Source: Prorocentrum cordatum
Lineage: Eukaryota > Sar > Dinophyceae > Prorocentrales > Prorocentraceae
Assembly: GCA_963575745.1 (NCBI GenBank)
Contig: CAUYUJ010017837.1
Location: 799,190-863,189, forward strand
Direction: 5' to 3'
DNA: 64,000 bases
A program made the translations under genes and the position numbers. Within the stretch, counting starts at the first letter, position 1. Each line of letters starts with the position of its first letter. Positions 1 to 11,109 of the stretch are shown here, in pieces. The notes beneath the pieces were generated by a model that was not told the DNA's origin, did no database searches, and saw nothing but the letters and a program-made list of their open reading frames with translations.

Positions 1-689
1 GATCCAGCCGCCCCCGCCGAACTCCTGCCCGCGACAGTGTCTTGCAATATCTTCAAGACCAGTTCCTGCACCTGGGCAGAGAGCTGGCGCCCTGATCAGG
101 AGACTCTCAGGGGCCGCCGCGGCGGAGGACGCCTTGGGCCTCCCCTGGCCCTTGGCTCCGCCACTCACCACACCGTACGTCCCGTCTCTCTCGGCCGGCA
201 TGCCGTCCACTGCCGTGGATCGCACACTGTCCGTCTCGTCGAGCGAGACCGGCCACGCCGCTGGAGCGGCGCGCCGCCACCTCCCACCGGCTGCGGTCCG
301 CGCCACCCGCGTCGGCCATGGCCAGCCCCGCTCCGCTAGCAACCATGGCAGGAGTAGGATACGCAGAAGCCTTTTTCCCTTGAGCCCACCCGGCAACGGA
401 CCAAACGTAACAATGTGGTTGGTTCATATGTTTTTGGGGTTTGACCCACTAGCAAAAACCTAAGCCCCTGAAACTGGCACCCCATCACACAAAGTTACTC
501 CACTGGCGCCCGCGGCTCACCGCTTGGATTGCACCAAATCAGAATAGCCAACCGACGTCCAAAAACCACCGACTGTTCCGTGCTCAACATACGCCGGTTT
601 GCGAAACCGACGAGGATAACACTTGTGCAACGCGAGCGTCAGTGTCGAGCGAACTGGCACAGAATTCCTGAATCGACTCGTCTGGGTGG
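1..689. other. GC-rich sequence without a recognisable gene
   Basis: Open frames exist on both strands but none shows a recognisable domain, and their composition follows the high GC content. I see no repeat array and no RNA gene here. Confidence 0.4.
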
Positions 690-1000
690 GCGTCATCCCA
701 GTGCCCGACCAGGGGCCTCCAATGTAGCCGAAAGGGGGACCAAGACGCCTCCAAGAAGCCGCAATGCGGCCCAAAAGGGCCCCAAGATGTGCCAAGAGGT
801 CCCGAATAAGGTCCAACAGACCTCCAGAACGGCCACACAACGCCCCAAGACAACCCAGGACTCCAATACGGCCTCCGAAAACGTCAGCAGGGCCGAGCGA
901 GCTCTAACACGGACAAAGGCCCAATACCTCCAACAGGTCCCAAAAGGCCCTTCGGAGGCCTCCAGGAGCTCCCAAGAGGCCTCCTCCCCCTCCTCCTTCC
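690..1000. repeat. Degenerate CCAAGA-type short-unit repeat, copy 1
   Basis: The plus strand repeats variants of CCCCAAGAGGCC and CCAAGACGGCC at roughly 11-15 nt spacing. Minus-strand translations are Leu/Gly/Trp/Ser-rich strings such as LLGASW, a by-product of the unit. The same family fills 5036-6020 and 6265-6372. Confidence 0.7.
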
Positions 1001-1156
1001 CCTCCTGCACCATCGGCTGGGGACACACATCTTCCAACGCTTTGGGTGGATTTTAGCCCCAAGGTTTGGCAGCCAGGGGGGCGGCGGTGGTTCGCAGCAG
1101 GCGGCTGCGATACAGGGGGAAAGCTTTCCAGCCGCAGGCAACCATGGCTAGGGCGA

Positions 1157-1405
1157 CATAATATATCTATATATAACTATGTAGATATATATGCATATAT
1201 AGATATATATATAATACACTGCTCTTGGCCAGGCTCATCCTGGGACAAGGAACGCTGTGTAAGCCCTCCTGCATTGGCCAGGAAAACAACTATGATCATA
1301 TATCGGGGGTTCACAGGGCCCCCCCTCCCGCCCAGATAGGATGCGCCCCAAACGACGACGACGACGATGACGACCACGCCCACAGGGCCACGACCACAGG
1401 GTGGG

Positions 1406-1468
<63 letters not shown>

Positions 1469-1640
1469 ACCACGCCCACAGGGCCACGACCACAAGCGGG
1501 GGGCTGGGGGGACCCATCGCTCGGGGGGGCGGGGCGGGGGGGGGGAGAAGGCATCAGCACGAGGGGGGGGATTGGAACCCTGGATCATATATATATATAT
1601 ACACACACCACTCCTGGGCCCAGGATGGGCCTGGCCAACG
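1157..1640. repeat. Composite microsatellite block with palindromic pieces
   Basis: The block holds AT-rich TATATA tracts (about 1160-1215 and 1588-1602), a perfect GAC run (about 1404-1467) and a second short GAC tract near 1352-1372. The palindrome CCTGGGCCCAGGAT lies at 1613-1626. A related TTGGCCAGG block lies near 1228 and again near 1274. Similar palindromic blocks build the foldbacks at 19216-19380 and 63590-63753, so this looks like a broken relative interrupted by microsatellite growth. Confidence 0.6.
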
Positions 1641-1676
1641 GACGCGGAACGTATGGTTTTCGTCGCCCTAATGAAC

Positions 1677-1931
1677 GGGTTGGCTATGGGCGCTAGGGCA
1701 GACACCGAGCGGTACAGGCCTGGACTCCTCAGCGCCACGGTGAGGGCGCCGTGTCCGCCCATGCTGTGGCCCATGATCCCACAGCGGTCCGGCAGCACAA
1801 GGTTGGACTCGGCCACCAGACCCCGCAACTCCTTCGTGACGTAGTCAAGCATGTGGTAATGCGTACAATACTTTTCCGTCGTCGCGTTCAAGTAATAGCC
1901 TGCCCCCTGGCCGAAACCCCACATCCAGAGC
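1677..1931 (-). CDS. S-formylglutathione hydrolase (esterase D) internal exon
   Basis: The translation contains [13 protein letters not shown] followed about 40 residues later by [14 protein letters not shown] and then [10 protein letters not shown]. These match the central part of S-formylglutathione hydrolase, the alpha/beta hydrolase that hydrolyses S-formylglutathione to formate and glutathione in formaldehyde detoxification. The serine in GHSMGG is the expected nucleophile. The Asp and His of the catalytic triad lie further along the protein and are not found here. I place the 3' edge at a GT donor just after the ANP codons (1677) and the 5' edge at an AG before the Leu-Trp-Met-Trp codons (about 1931); both are inferred. 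No neighbouring exons were recognised in the next kilobase on either side, so this is either one exon of a gene with long introns or a stranded fragment. Confidence 0.7.
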
Positions 1932-2299
1932 CTGGTCACCTCGGGGCGACGTGTCTGGCATCACGAAGACCTGCCTCTGCGCTGTCTGGTATATAGGCGG
2001 AGGATTTCATGCAGCAGCCACCCAGTGTGCTGCTAACGTGCTCATACCGCCGAAGCACCGCGACGACGAGATTTCCCCACAGCCTCTCCTCCCCCTCCGC
2101 CACTGGCAGCGGCCCAGGGCCCGTGGCCATGCGGCCACGGCGCGGGGCGGCCCTCTGAGCCCAGATAGGCAAGAACAACGACGACGACGACGATCACGAC
2201 TGCGGCGACGGCGACGGCGGCGGCAACGGCGACCTGGCGGCCTCGCGCGGGACGCTCGCGCGGCACACCGCCCGGAGAAGAGGACGCTTCTGCGAAACC

Positions 2300-2686
2300 T
2301 TACGAGGGCGTGTTGGGCGCGATGTTCCGCCTGCTCCCCAGGCCTCTCTCGTGGTGCGCTCTGCCGAAGGACCCGACGCGACAAGGGAACCCTACAAGAA
2401 GGCTCAAGAGCGCGAAATCGCGGGCATGGGCATCGGAATCGGTATAGGGGATATGTTCACGATAAGACGAGGACCCAAAGCACCGGACGATGTAAATGCT
2501 TTCATACGCGGCCCAAGAAGCCCGAAGCGGCTCCCTAAGCGCAATTTTGCGCTGCTCCATCGCTACGTCGGGATAGCTCAGCAAACTGTCGATGTCCTTT
2601 ACTGGGTGGGAATACTGTCGGAGGGCGGGAACGTAGTATGGTATCCAGTAGGTAAGCGCCTTCGCACTATGCCTGCACAAAAGCAA
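2300..2686 (-). other. Unrecognised open frame of about 128 codons
   Basis: This stretch is less GC-biased than its surroundings and stays open on the minus strand, with a natural-looking mixed composition (many Tyr, Ser, Leu and Arg). It has no motif I can name. It might be a piece of an LTR or retroelement leader; I only describe it. Confidence 0.25.
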
Positions 2687-2949
2687 AATGGTTCAGGCCA
2701 CTAAGTCTGGTTGGGTTTGGGATTGCGATGTGCTGCTGCGCGTGAAGCTGTACTGCTTTACCATGGGTGGTTGATATCACTGTTGGGTTTGTTGGCGTGT
2801 TGTTTGTGTTGCGTAGTGCTGTCGTGCTGGGACGGGCGGTTGCCTGTCGGAAATGGCAATGCTGTCTGCTGCTGTTCTCGCATGGTTGAGCTAGTTCCTC
2901 AAACCGTGCTTGCACGTACGGGTTCTCAGTTATCTTCTAAGGAACTGGG

Positions 2950-3215
2950 CCTGCGTGCCGCTCTGGCCGCCACGTAGCAGTCGTCGCCGCCTTGTCGCCG
3001 CCCGTCGCCGTCCGTCGCGTGGGCCTGCGTGCTGATCTGGCCGCCATGTCGCCGCCTCGTCGCCGCCCGCACGTACCCGCCCGTCGCATGGGCCCGCGGG
3101 CCGCTCTGACCGCCGTGTCGCCGCCGTCGCCGCCTCGTCGCCACCCGTCGCCTCGGCCTGCGAGCCGCTCTGGCCGCCATATCGCCGCCGTCGCCGCCTC
3201 GTCGCCGCCCGCTTT
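2950..3215. repeat. GTCGCCGCC-type tandem repeat
   Basis: Units built from GTCGCC and CTCGTCGCCGCC alternate with GGGCCTGCG and GGCCGCC blocks in a loose array of roughly 50 nt. All frames are open and Arg/Ala/Gly/Pro-rich, so ORFs here are repeat artefacts. Confidence 0.7.
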
Positions 3216-4220
3216 GCATTGCTTCGCATATGTTTGCCTAGTTTTTGTTACATTGCTTTGCATTGCTTGGCGTTGCTTTGCATTGATTGCATTGTGTTGC
3301 GTTGCTGCTTCCGCTTGTGGACCCTGCCCCGATGAGGCTGTGCGCGGCGAAGATGGCCGCGCTGCTTCGCCCCAGAGGCAGCTGGATGCTGCCGCCGCCC
3401 CCGTGCCCGATGACGGATCAAGATCCTCTGGCCGAGTTTTTCAATGTCATTGGTTGACCTGCCCCCGTCGTCGTCGCCCTTTCCCGCCCTCCCCCGCCGC
3501 ACACGTGGACTGCTACGGCGTGCAGTCGTGGCTGGAGGGCGAGGCTGGATCGGCCCGACGCGCGGGGAGGCGGGCCCTTCCCGCTCTTGCCCCTGGTGTT
3601 TGCCAGGGACTGAGCTCATCGAACTGGACCACCTCCTCGGGGCTTTCCCCTTGGTGGTGGCGCGGAATCTGCGCCCCCGCCTCCTCCTCCTCATCATCCG
3701 CCCTCTCATCCTCCTCGTCCGCCCTCTCCCCCTCCTCCTCCGCGTCGACCCCCCCCCCCGCCACCCGAGCAGGGCTCGACGGGCGCATTGGCCCCGCGGC
3801 GCGCGCCGCGCTCGCTGAGGCCTCGGGGGGCCCTCACGCCGCATCCACGGCCGCGGCCCTCGGGTGCCCCTTCGCACTGAGCTCCACCGTGAACCTCAGC
3901 GTGTCCGCCACCTTCGCCCACGGGCGACCGCCCCCCGCCTCGTGACGGCGGCTCGCTCCCGCCGCCGGCCTCCCGCCCGCCCGTCGCACGAGCCCCGCCC
4001 GCACGGAGGGCCCGTGGCTGTTGCTGCGCGGCCGTGGCCGCACGGGGCACCGCCACCGCCCGCCCGCCGCCCGCCGCAGCCCGTCGGCCGCCGTCGTCGC
4101 CGCCGTCGTCGCCGCCGCCCGTCGTCGTCCTCCACCTGCGCCCACGAGCAACACACAATGCCAGCGACGTGCCACCGTCGGGAACCCCTCGGCGCGTCGC
4201 CGGTGAAGAAGCACCGGGTC
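3216..4220. other. GC-rich region without a recognisable gene
   Basis: Long overlapping frames on both strands are low-complexity (Arg, Ala, Pro, Gly). A TCC/CTC-rich tract lies near 3675-3745 and a GTCGCC tract near 4090-4130. I see no supported gene. Confidence 0.4.
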
Positions 4221-4265
4221 TTCGGGCAGAAACGGGCTCCCAACGGCAGCCCGTTTCTGCCCGAA
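4221..4265. repeat. Perfect inverted repeat (18-bp arms, 9-nt loop)
   Basis: The left arm 4221-4238 (starting TTCGGGCAGAAACGGG) is the exact reverse complement of 4248-4265. The loop and arm tip CGGGCTCCCAACGGCAG recur at about 4325-4343, on the far side of the adjoining GAG run. Confidence 0.75.
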
Positions 4266-4308
4266 GGAGGAGGAGGAGGAGGAGGAGGAGGAGGAGGAGG
4301 AGGAGGAG
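4265..4308 (+). repeat. GAG/AGG trinucleotide microsatellite
   Basis: An uninterrupted run of AGG triplets. Confidence 0.9.
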
Positions 4309-4394
4309 TATCAATGACACGCTGACGGGCTCCCAACGGCAGCGTGCTACTCATGCTCTTCCTCCTTCCGGGATCCTCGACACAAGCACGACGC

Positions 4395-4558
4395 GGGAGC
4401 GGCCAAGAGGGGGGTGTCCAAGAGGGGGGGGGTGCAAATCATGACCGGCGGCACGTGCGCGGCCCAGCGGGGGGGCCAGGGACGCAATGAAACAAGAAGA
4501 GGCGCCATGGAATCTGGGGAAATGTCATGGCCCCCGCCGTGATATCCACCCCCCCCTA
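4395..4558. repeat. Dispersed repeat, copy 1 (partner 27946-28108)
   Basis: About 164 bp, from GGGAGCGGCCAAGAGG to GTGATATCC followed by a C run, is nearly identical to 27946-28108, with a handful of substitutions and one homopolymer length change. The partner lies just inside the 3' repeats of the tyrosine-recombinase element, so this copy may be a fragment of a relative of that element. Confidence 0.8.
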
Positions 4559-5035
4559 GTCATCACCCCCCTCCTTTCCGCCCCCGAACGACGGCGGGCT
4601 CTCGGCATCTCTCTGCCCCGGGCCGAACAAGCAGACCCGGGGCACGGAGTCGAGCTCTCCGGGACAAAAAAAAAACACGACGTCGGAGGTCGGGACCACG
4701 AGCGGCAGGCCCACCGTAGCACGGCCGCGCAACAGAGGTCTGGAGATCCACGGCGCGATCCCATCTGGGACTCCACGTTACAGTTTGATGGGCGCAAATC
4801 TAACCATCCTCGAACTTACACCCTGCGAAATGGTTAAGAAATCCGCCGACCCCTTGGGGTCATCGGCGTGTGAGATGCTTCCCCCCTCCCCAAACCCCTC
4901 CCCCCGGAGCCTGGTCCGGTCGTTTTGGAGGGGGGGGGGGGGGGGTCCGGCCGGATTCCCCGGGATCCGCCGGCGCGGTCCGGGGGGGGTCATCCGCTCC
5001 AGAGAGTCTGCTGGGGGGGCCGCAAACGAGCGAAG
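4559..5035. other. Sequence without a recognisable gene
   Basis: No domain or RNA gene is visible. Homopolymer runs (A9 at 4666-4674 and a G14 near 4929) interrupt all frames. Confidence 0.35.
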
Positions 5036-6020
5036 AGGCTCCCAAGAAGCTCTGCAGACGGTCCAAGAGGGCCCCGAGTCGCCGAAAAAACACTCGAAGA
5101 CGGTCAAGATGGCCTCCAGATGGCCCCAGATGCCTCCAAGACGCCCCAAGAAGCTTCCAAGACGCCTCCCAAGATGGCCCCAAGAGGCCAAAATCGTCGA
5201 TTTCCATTGGTTTTTTCAACGTTTTTGGCCTTCGCGTTTTTTCGGGCTTCCGACGCTCCAAGACGGCGAAAGAAGCCCCCAAGACGGCATCAAGACGACC
5301 CGAGAGGCTCCCAAGTGGGCCCCAACACGGCCCAAGAGCGCCTCAAAACGGCTCAAGAGGGCCTTCAGACAGTCCAAGAGGGCCCACAGAGGGGCCCAAG
5401 AAAGGCTCCAGACGGGGACCACGAACCTAAAATTCTAGCCTTCCGCCCCAAAAGGCGCCAAGGAGGCCCCAAGAGGCCTCCAAGAGGCTCCAAGAAGCCC
5501 CCAAGAGGCCCCCAACAAGCCCAAAAAAAGCCCCAAGCTGCCCCAAAACAGCTCCCCAGAAGCCTCCAAACTGCCTCCCGCAGGCCCCCGAGAGGATTCT
5601 CACGACGACGGCGCCAGAGGCTCCCACAACGGCTTTTTCGGCTTCCGGACGCTCCAAGACGGCCCAAGAGGCCCCCAAGACCGCCCCAAGACGGCCCACG
5701 AAGCTCCCAAGACGGCGCCGAAACGACCCAAGAGAGCCCTCAAGACGGCCCAAGTGCCGCCCAAGACGGACCAAGAGGCCCCAAGACGGGCCCAAGAGGG
5801 ACTCAGGAGGGATACCGAGAACTCAAAAATGGAGCCCTCCGTCCCAGAAGGCGCCCAGGAGGTCCCAAAGAGGCCCCAAGAGGCCTCCAAGAGGCCCCAA
5901 GATGTCGCCAAGAGGCCCCAGGAGACTCCCAGGAGGCCCAAAAGAAGCCCCAGAAGGCTTCAAACATGTCTCCCAGGCGCCCCCGAACGGCCTCTCAACA
6001 GACCCCAAGAGGCCCCCCAA
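5036..6020. repeat. Degenerate CCAAGA-type short-unit repeat, copy 2 (long)
   Basis: Nearly one kilobase of variants of CCCAAGACGGCC, CCAAGAGGCC and CTCCAAGA. Both strands stay open for hundreds of codons because of the composition; the predicted proteins (for example 4925-6199 plus and 5427-5795 minus) are repeat translations rather than genes. Confidence 0.8.
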
Positions 6021-6264
6021 AGAAGCATCTTGACGACGACTCTATTTCGCCCCATCGAGAGACGACCCCCAGGGAACTGCTTCACCATCAAAACTCCCCA
6101 CGCAACGCGTCCGAACGACACCCGCCCCCAAGAGCGCAACATGGGCAACGAACACACAGACAAAAACCAGCGATGCCATATCACGGGCCGGCGGAATGAG
6201 CGAAGCGATTCAATAATTCGTCGTGGGTTCTCGCCCCTTTCCCCATGCGTGCACGGCGAATACT

Positions 6265-6372
6265 GAAAATGTCAGCCCAAGAGGTCCCCGAAAAAGCTCC
6301 GAAAATGGCCCCGCGAAGCCCCAAACGAGCTCCAAGAAACCCCCCAAACAGCCCACAAGAGGCCCTCAGTAG
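6265..6372. repeat. Degenerate CCAAGA-type short-unit repeat, copy 3
   Basis: Short block of the same unit family as 5036-6020, including CCCAAGAGGTCCCCG and CTCCAAGAAACC. Confidence 0.65.
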
Positions 6373-6420
6373 CAACGCGTAACAACCGCCAGTTCCCCGG
6401 GGGGTCGGCGGTGTGGCGCA

Positions 6421-6994
6421 AGCCCAAGAATCATGGGTTAAGAAATTCATAGTCTCAGAACTTGAATACAAACCCACCATTTCTATTAAAATCTTGGGAT
6501 TTACGTTGAAACATTAAGAATAATCGAGACCCTGGCCGAAAACGTAGGTTTTCTTAAGCATCGCATACGGTGTATCCCTATCCCTAAGATTGACACGCCC
6601 AAAGGCGATGACAATCGTAGGGATGCACCCTCAGAAACTGAGGCAATCCCTAAGATCGCCATAGTGATGAGGCGATGGCCAACATTGGGATAGGGATAGG
6701 TTCCAGGCTGGTAAAAATCGGATTGAGCGACTTATCGGTTTGACTCGAGTGACTCGCACAGTCGGACTGCAGGACCCAGCTAGATCCTACAAGCACGACT
6801 GTCATAGTTTCATGAATCCTGCAAGCCATAAGTACTTGTCAAGTCAACCTCGGAAGAGGCACTGAGCATTTCAGCTTTTTCCTCGGCGGTGCCCGCTTGT
6901 CCTTCTGGTTTGCCCAGGTGCGCCAAGCGGGCGCCTCGTTCGCAGGCTAGGTTTCGACCCACACAGATTGCACCGCATATATTGGACCGCGTAG
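6421..6994. other. AT-balanced intergenic stretch with an inverted repeat
   Basis: Composition drops towards even GC. TATCCCTATCCC at 6573-6584 is the reverse complement of GGGATAGGGATA at 6687-6698, and two internal blocks (GGCGATG and CGCC-type) could extend a folded structure. I see no gene. Confidence 0.4.
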
Positions 6995-7002
6995 ATTGCA
7001 AA

Positions 7003-7573
7003 ATCACCCGGGTGACTCCAACCTAAGACCCATGGAGGCCCAACCGGAAAGAAAAAAAAATGGGGCGCGCCGAAGAACCCAGGGGGTCCGGTTTCCGCGG
7101 AGGAAAGAAAAAAACCCTGGCGATGGGGTTCGAGCACGGGGGTTACCCCCCCCTCAAATTCCGGAAGAGGAATGAACTCCCAGCCGCGGGGGTGCCCGCG
7201 CGAGGGGTCCCACCCCCCCAAGCGCAACCAGAGGAAGAAAAGCGTGAGAGCCGAGACTGTAAGTGCAATGCAACAACACCTTCATCGCGGTTGCACTAGG
7301 GATTTGCATTAGTACGGCAGGACAACGTGCTCTCTAGGAACAACTGCGCGATAGGACATGGTAGTACCAGTTGTACTCAAGTACGAGTTGTACGGTAGTC
7401 GGAGGGGTTCAGGGGTTCCAACGGCAACGCGCGCGGGGAAGAAGGAAAGAAATCCATGCGCCGCCAGGGGTCCCGGGTTTAACGGGTCGCCGCGAAGGTT
7501 GACCCCCCGCGGAAAGAAGAAAAGAAATCCGGCCGGGGGGTTGGGGGGTTGAGGGATGAGTCACGGGGGCGAT
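7003..7573. mobile_element. hAT-like non-autonomous TIR element (MITE), copy 1, internally deleted
   Basis: The element begins ATCACCCGGGTGACTC and ends GAGTCACGGGGGCGAT, imperfect terminal inverted repeats. It is flanked by an exact 8-bp target duplication ATTGCAAA (6995-7002 and 7574-7581), as expected for hAT-type insertion. It is 571 bp and lacks about 246 bp that copy 2 (16325-17141) has; the junction falls at a short ACGG shared by both deletion edges. It encodes no transposase. Repeated runs of AAAGAAAAAAA and CCCCCCC interrupt every frame. Confidence 0.88.
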
Positions 7574-7581
7574 ATTGCAAA

Positions 7582-8155
7582 CAAAGCGTGCCCCCCATAG
7601 ATTGCACCTCGCGGCTTGTACTCCATGGTTTGAACCACGTCGGTTGCACGGCATCGGTTACACCACACGGTTAGCCCTCAATATACATATATACAAATGC
7701 AGATACATACACACATATTTCACCTTGCCGTTTGCTCTGAATGCGCCCAGGCAGACGAAGCCGGCACTGCGGCAACCTCCACGGCAAACTTTGCGTCCGG
7801 AGCGGAGTTTGCCCTGGCTGCCGAACCGCCCTCCCCAAAAGTCAAGGCCGCGCGTCGGCGCAAACGGCGCGTCGACACATGTATAGGTGCGTAGATGCAA
7901 GACAGCCAACGCGGACTCCAAATAATATAATGTTGCACACAATGCAGGTCTGGCATGCTATGCGATGCGTTCTGTGTGTGGTGCAATATCGGCGCTCCCA
8001 GATATGCTGTGAACGCTACGCGGTGCAAGCTATGCGATGCAAGCTAGGCGGGGCAATGTACGCGTGCAAGCTATGCGAAGCGAGCTGCGATTTGCAAGAG
8101 AAATTGGTGCCAACAGTATGATGTAATCGACATGGCGCACCCTATGTGGTGCACG

Positions 8156-8156
<1 letters not shown>
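7582..8156. other. Short-period TGCAAGCTATGCG-type repeats, no gene
   Basis: Variants of GCAAGCTATGCGATGC recur between about 7955 and 8090, and AGATTGCACC-type words occur near 7598 (also near 6965, 32690, 49540 and 60070). I see no supported coding sequence. Confidence 0.4.

Positions 8157-8188
<32 letters not shown>
8157..8188. repeat. TA microsatellite inside an inverted repeat
   Basis: A perfect TA run is bordered by GCACGCTATA on the left and TATAGCGTGAGC on the right, so the whole block can fold. Confidence 0.85.
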
Positions 8189-8189
<1 letters not shown>

Positions 8190-8214
8190 CGTGAGCTACG
8201 TGGTGAAATATATG

Positions 8215-8620
8215 TGAACTCCCTTGAACAAAACCTGATGCATTACTCAAGGAGACGGGAACGGGGGAGCGGACATTTGTGGTGGACGCTTGGGATGAAT
8301 CCGAATTGGACCCTCGGGATGAGTCCGCATTGGACCCCCGCCCGTCGGCGGGGGAAAAACCTGCAGGGTGGGAGGGTGGAAAGGAGAAAGCAGCAGCAGC
8401 CGCTCTAGCCAGACGGCTGCCAGGGAGAGGGAAGGAAGAAGAGAGAGAGATGCACGGCAGGGGAAATTGCCCCGCCAACGGGAATACCCCCTAACATAAT
8501 CCGATTCTCCTGGACAAAAGCCGATGCAGTACTCAAGGAGAGGGGAGCAGGGGAGCCAACGTTTGCGGCGGACGCCCGGGATGAGTCCGCATTGGATCCC
8601 TGCCCCTAACGCCCGTCCGG
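8215..8620. repeat. Dispersed repeat sharing blocks with 31670-31850
   Basis: Two internal copies of GGGATGAGTCCGCATTGGA (near 8319 and 8579) and of a TACTCAAGGAGA block (near 8243 and 8533) show an internal duplication. The segment from GCAGCAGCCGCTC to the GAGAGAGATGC tract (about 8391-8453) closely matches 31758-31817. Confidence 0.6.
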
Positions 8621-9784
8621 GCCCGACCCCCATGCCCCCCCGTTCGAAAAGAACAGCGCGGCGCGGGCCGCGGGACTGACCGCGCGCGTCCCGCGCGCAC
8701 ATGCAGAGGTGCCAAGGGCAGAGCGAGCCCGCTCCTGGCGGGCGCCGAGGCGGGCCCCCCCGGGGCCGGCCTGCAAGCCAGACTGGCACCGAACGAGCAC
8801 CAGCGGGCTCGCCCCGCCACGCATCGGGTGCCATCGGGCGCCTCGGCCCAAAAGGTGAGCTCCCCCACGGGTTCTGTCGGTACCTGGGCTCCTCCCACGG
8901 GTTCCGTTGGTGCCCCGCCGTTATCCTTACTTTGACGCAGGCGCTCTTGCCGAGATCCACAAGGAGTGCGTGCCGTGGGTGCGGCCCCCCTTCTCGGCGC
9001 CCTCTCATCCCCCTCCTGGGGTGCCACCCATTCGAGATGCTGCCACCCATTCTGGTCATCGCTCCCGGCGCGCGCCGGGCTATCCAGCCACCCCTGGAGC
9101 GGGGCGGGGGGTCTTCCCAGCGGCAGTGCCCGATCTTGCGGGCCACCAGATCCTACGCATCTCCGGGCAAGCTCCCGCCCTGTGGGTCGAAATCCCCGCC
9201 CGCCCGGATGCCGCCCCTGGATTTCACCCCAGGGGGCGTCCATCCACCGCGGGGCCCGCCCTCGCAGGAGGAGGAGGAGGAGGAGGAGGAGGAGGAGGAG
9301 GATGAGGAGGAGGAGGAGGAGGAGGAGGAGGAGGAGGAGGAGCCGGCCCATGGGCGGCCCGGCTTCCTTCTCGTCCTCCAGCGCTGGTGCTGGGTTCTCT
9401 CCTGCGACCCAGGCCTCGGGCCGGCCCCCGCCTTCGCCGGCGGCCGTTGAAAACAAATGGCACGAGCGCCGCGCCTCTTGCGCAGAAGGGGGGGGGGAAG
9501 GCGGAGGAAGTGAACGGGGAGGGCGGGGAAGAAATATAGGGCGCGAGAATCGGAGAAGGCTGCCCAACGAGGGCCGCAAAATGGCCTCGACGGGGCGGGC
9601 TCGAGGAAGCCCCGGGGGCCCCCGCCGCGCTATGGCCTCCAAGACTTCCAACGTGCTCCCGGGGGGCCTCCAACAACCGCCCATCAAAAATCCTCCCGGC
9701 AAAGCAACCTAACAGCGATGTGTAGAAGCATATCTGGAAGAATTCCCCTTAAGATTGAAGTGAGAATCCAGTTGTAGATTTCTG
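8621..9784. other. GC-rich region with a GAG microsatellite, no gene
   Basis: A GAG/AGG run with one GAT interruption spans about 9268-9342. Long frames cross it on both strands but show only low complexity. I see no supported gene. Confidence 0.4.
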
Positions 9785-10790
9785 CTGTTCTCGCAGTCGC
9801 AGCCTCAGCCTGCCTCGGCTTGCCTCGGCCGCAGCCTCAGCCTGCCTCGGCCTCAGCCTCAGCCTCAGCCTGCCTCAGCCTCAGCCTCAGCCTGCCTCAG
9901 CCTCAGCCTGCATCAGCCTCAGCCTCAGCCTGCCTCAGCCGCAGCTTGCCTCAGCCTCAGCCATAGCCTCAGCCTCAGCCTCAGCCTGCCTCAGCTTCAG
10001 CCTCAGCCTCAGCCTGCCTCGGCTTGCCTCGGCCGCAGCCTCAGCATGCCTCGGCCTCAGCCTCAGCCTCAGCCTGCCTCAGCCTCAGCCTCAGCCTGCA
10101 TCAGCCTCAGCCTGCATCAGCCTCAGCCTCAGCCTGCCTCAGCCGCAGCTTGCCTCAGCCTCAGCCGCAGCCTCAGCCTCAGCCTCAGTCTGCCTCATTT
10201 TCAGCCTCAGCCTCAGCCTGCCTCGGATTGCCTCAGCCTCAGCCTCAGCCTGCCTCGGCCTCAGCCTCAGCCTCAGCCTGCCTCAGCCTCAGCGTCAGCT
10301 TCTCAGCCTCAGCCTGCATCAGCCTCAGACTCAGCCTGCCTCAGCCTCAGCCTCAGCCTCAGCCGCAACTTGCCTCAGCCTCAGCCACAGCCACAGCCTC
10401 AGCCTCAGCCTCAGCCTCAGCTTCAGCCTCAGCCTCAGCCTGCCTGGGTTTGCCTCGGCCTCAGCCTCAGCCTGCCTCAGCCTCAGCCTCAGCCTCAGCC
10501 TCAGCCTCAGCCTCAGCCTCAGCCTGCCTCAGCCTCAGCCTCAGCCTGCTCAGCCTCAGCCTCAGCTGCCTCAGCCTCAGCCTCAGCCTGCCCTCAGCCT
10601 CAGCCTGCCTCGGCTTGCCTCAGCCTCAGCCTCAGCCTGCCTCGGCCTCAGCCTCAGCCTCAGCCTGCCTCAGCCTCAGCGTCAGCCTCTCAGCCTCAGC
10701 CTGCATCAGCCTCAGCCTCAGCCTCAGCCTGCCTCAGGCTCAGTCTCAGCCTGCCTCTCAGCCTCAGCCTGCATCAGCCTCAGCCTCACA
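9785..10790 (+). repeat. CTCAGC/TGCCTC hexanucleotide satellite (about 1 kb)
   Basis: Almost pure tandem AGCCTC with periodic TGCCTC and GCATC variants, giving higher-order groupings of a few hexamers. The long plus-strand frames through it read as Ser-Ala, Gln-Pro or Leu-Ser dipeptide repeats depending on frame, so they are satellite translations. Confidence 0.92.
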
Positions 10791-11050
10791 GTTGGCTCCA
10801 GGCAATCAAAATGTAGTCTGGATATGGTGTTCTGGGAACACGAAGAACACGAAGTGGCCTACAGTTGGCTCCGGGCATTCAAAATGTGGCCCGGGAATGG
10901 TGTTCTGGGAACTTCTGGGAACTCGAAGGCCACGAAGTGCGTCACTGTTTGCTTAAAACGGATTCCCCGGCATCCCCCCGGATCCTGCCCGGACCCCCCT
11001 GGGGAGTCATGATGCTCTCTTTTGATCCTACTAGAAACCTATCAGTCTTC
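10791..11050. repeat. Imperfect direct duplication beside the satellite
   Basis: CAGTTGGCTCC followed by GGCA.TCAAAATGT and GGTGTTCTGGGAAC occurs twice (about 10791-10846 and 10861-10914). I see no gene. Confidence 0.55.
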
Positions 11051-11109
11051 GCTGTTTAATAAAAAACTGCAGAGGAGCCGAAGAACCCTCCCCGTTCCCG
11101 AAGCGGGGC

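Noticed and set aside
4925-6199. 424-codon plus-strand ORF
   Set aside because: It lies in the CCAAGA degenerate repeat and is a translation of that repeat.
8247-9146. 299-codon minus-strand ORF
   Set aside because: It crosses dispersed repeat sequence and has no domain; composition follows GC content.
10024-10956. 310-codon Ser/Ala/Leu/Gln-rich ORF
   Set aside because: It is the CTCAGC satellite read in one frame.
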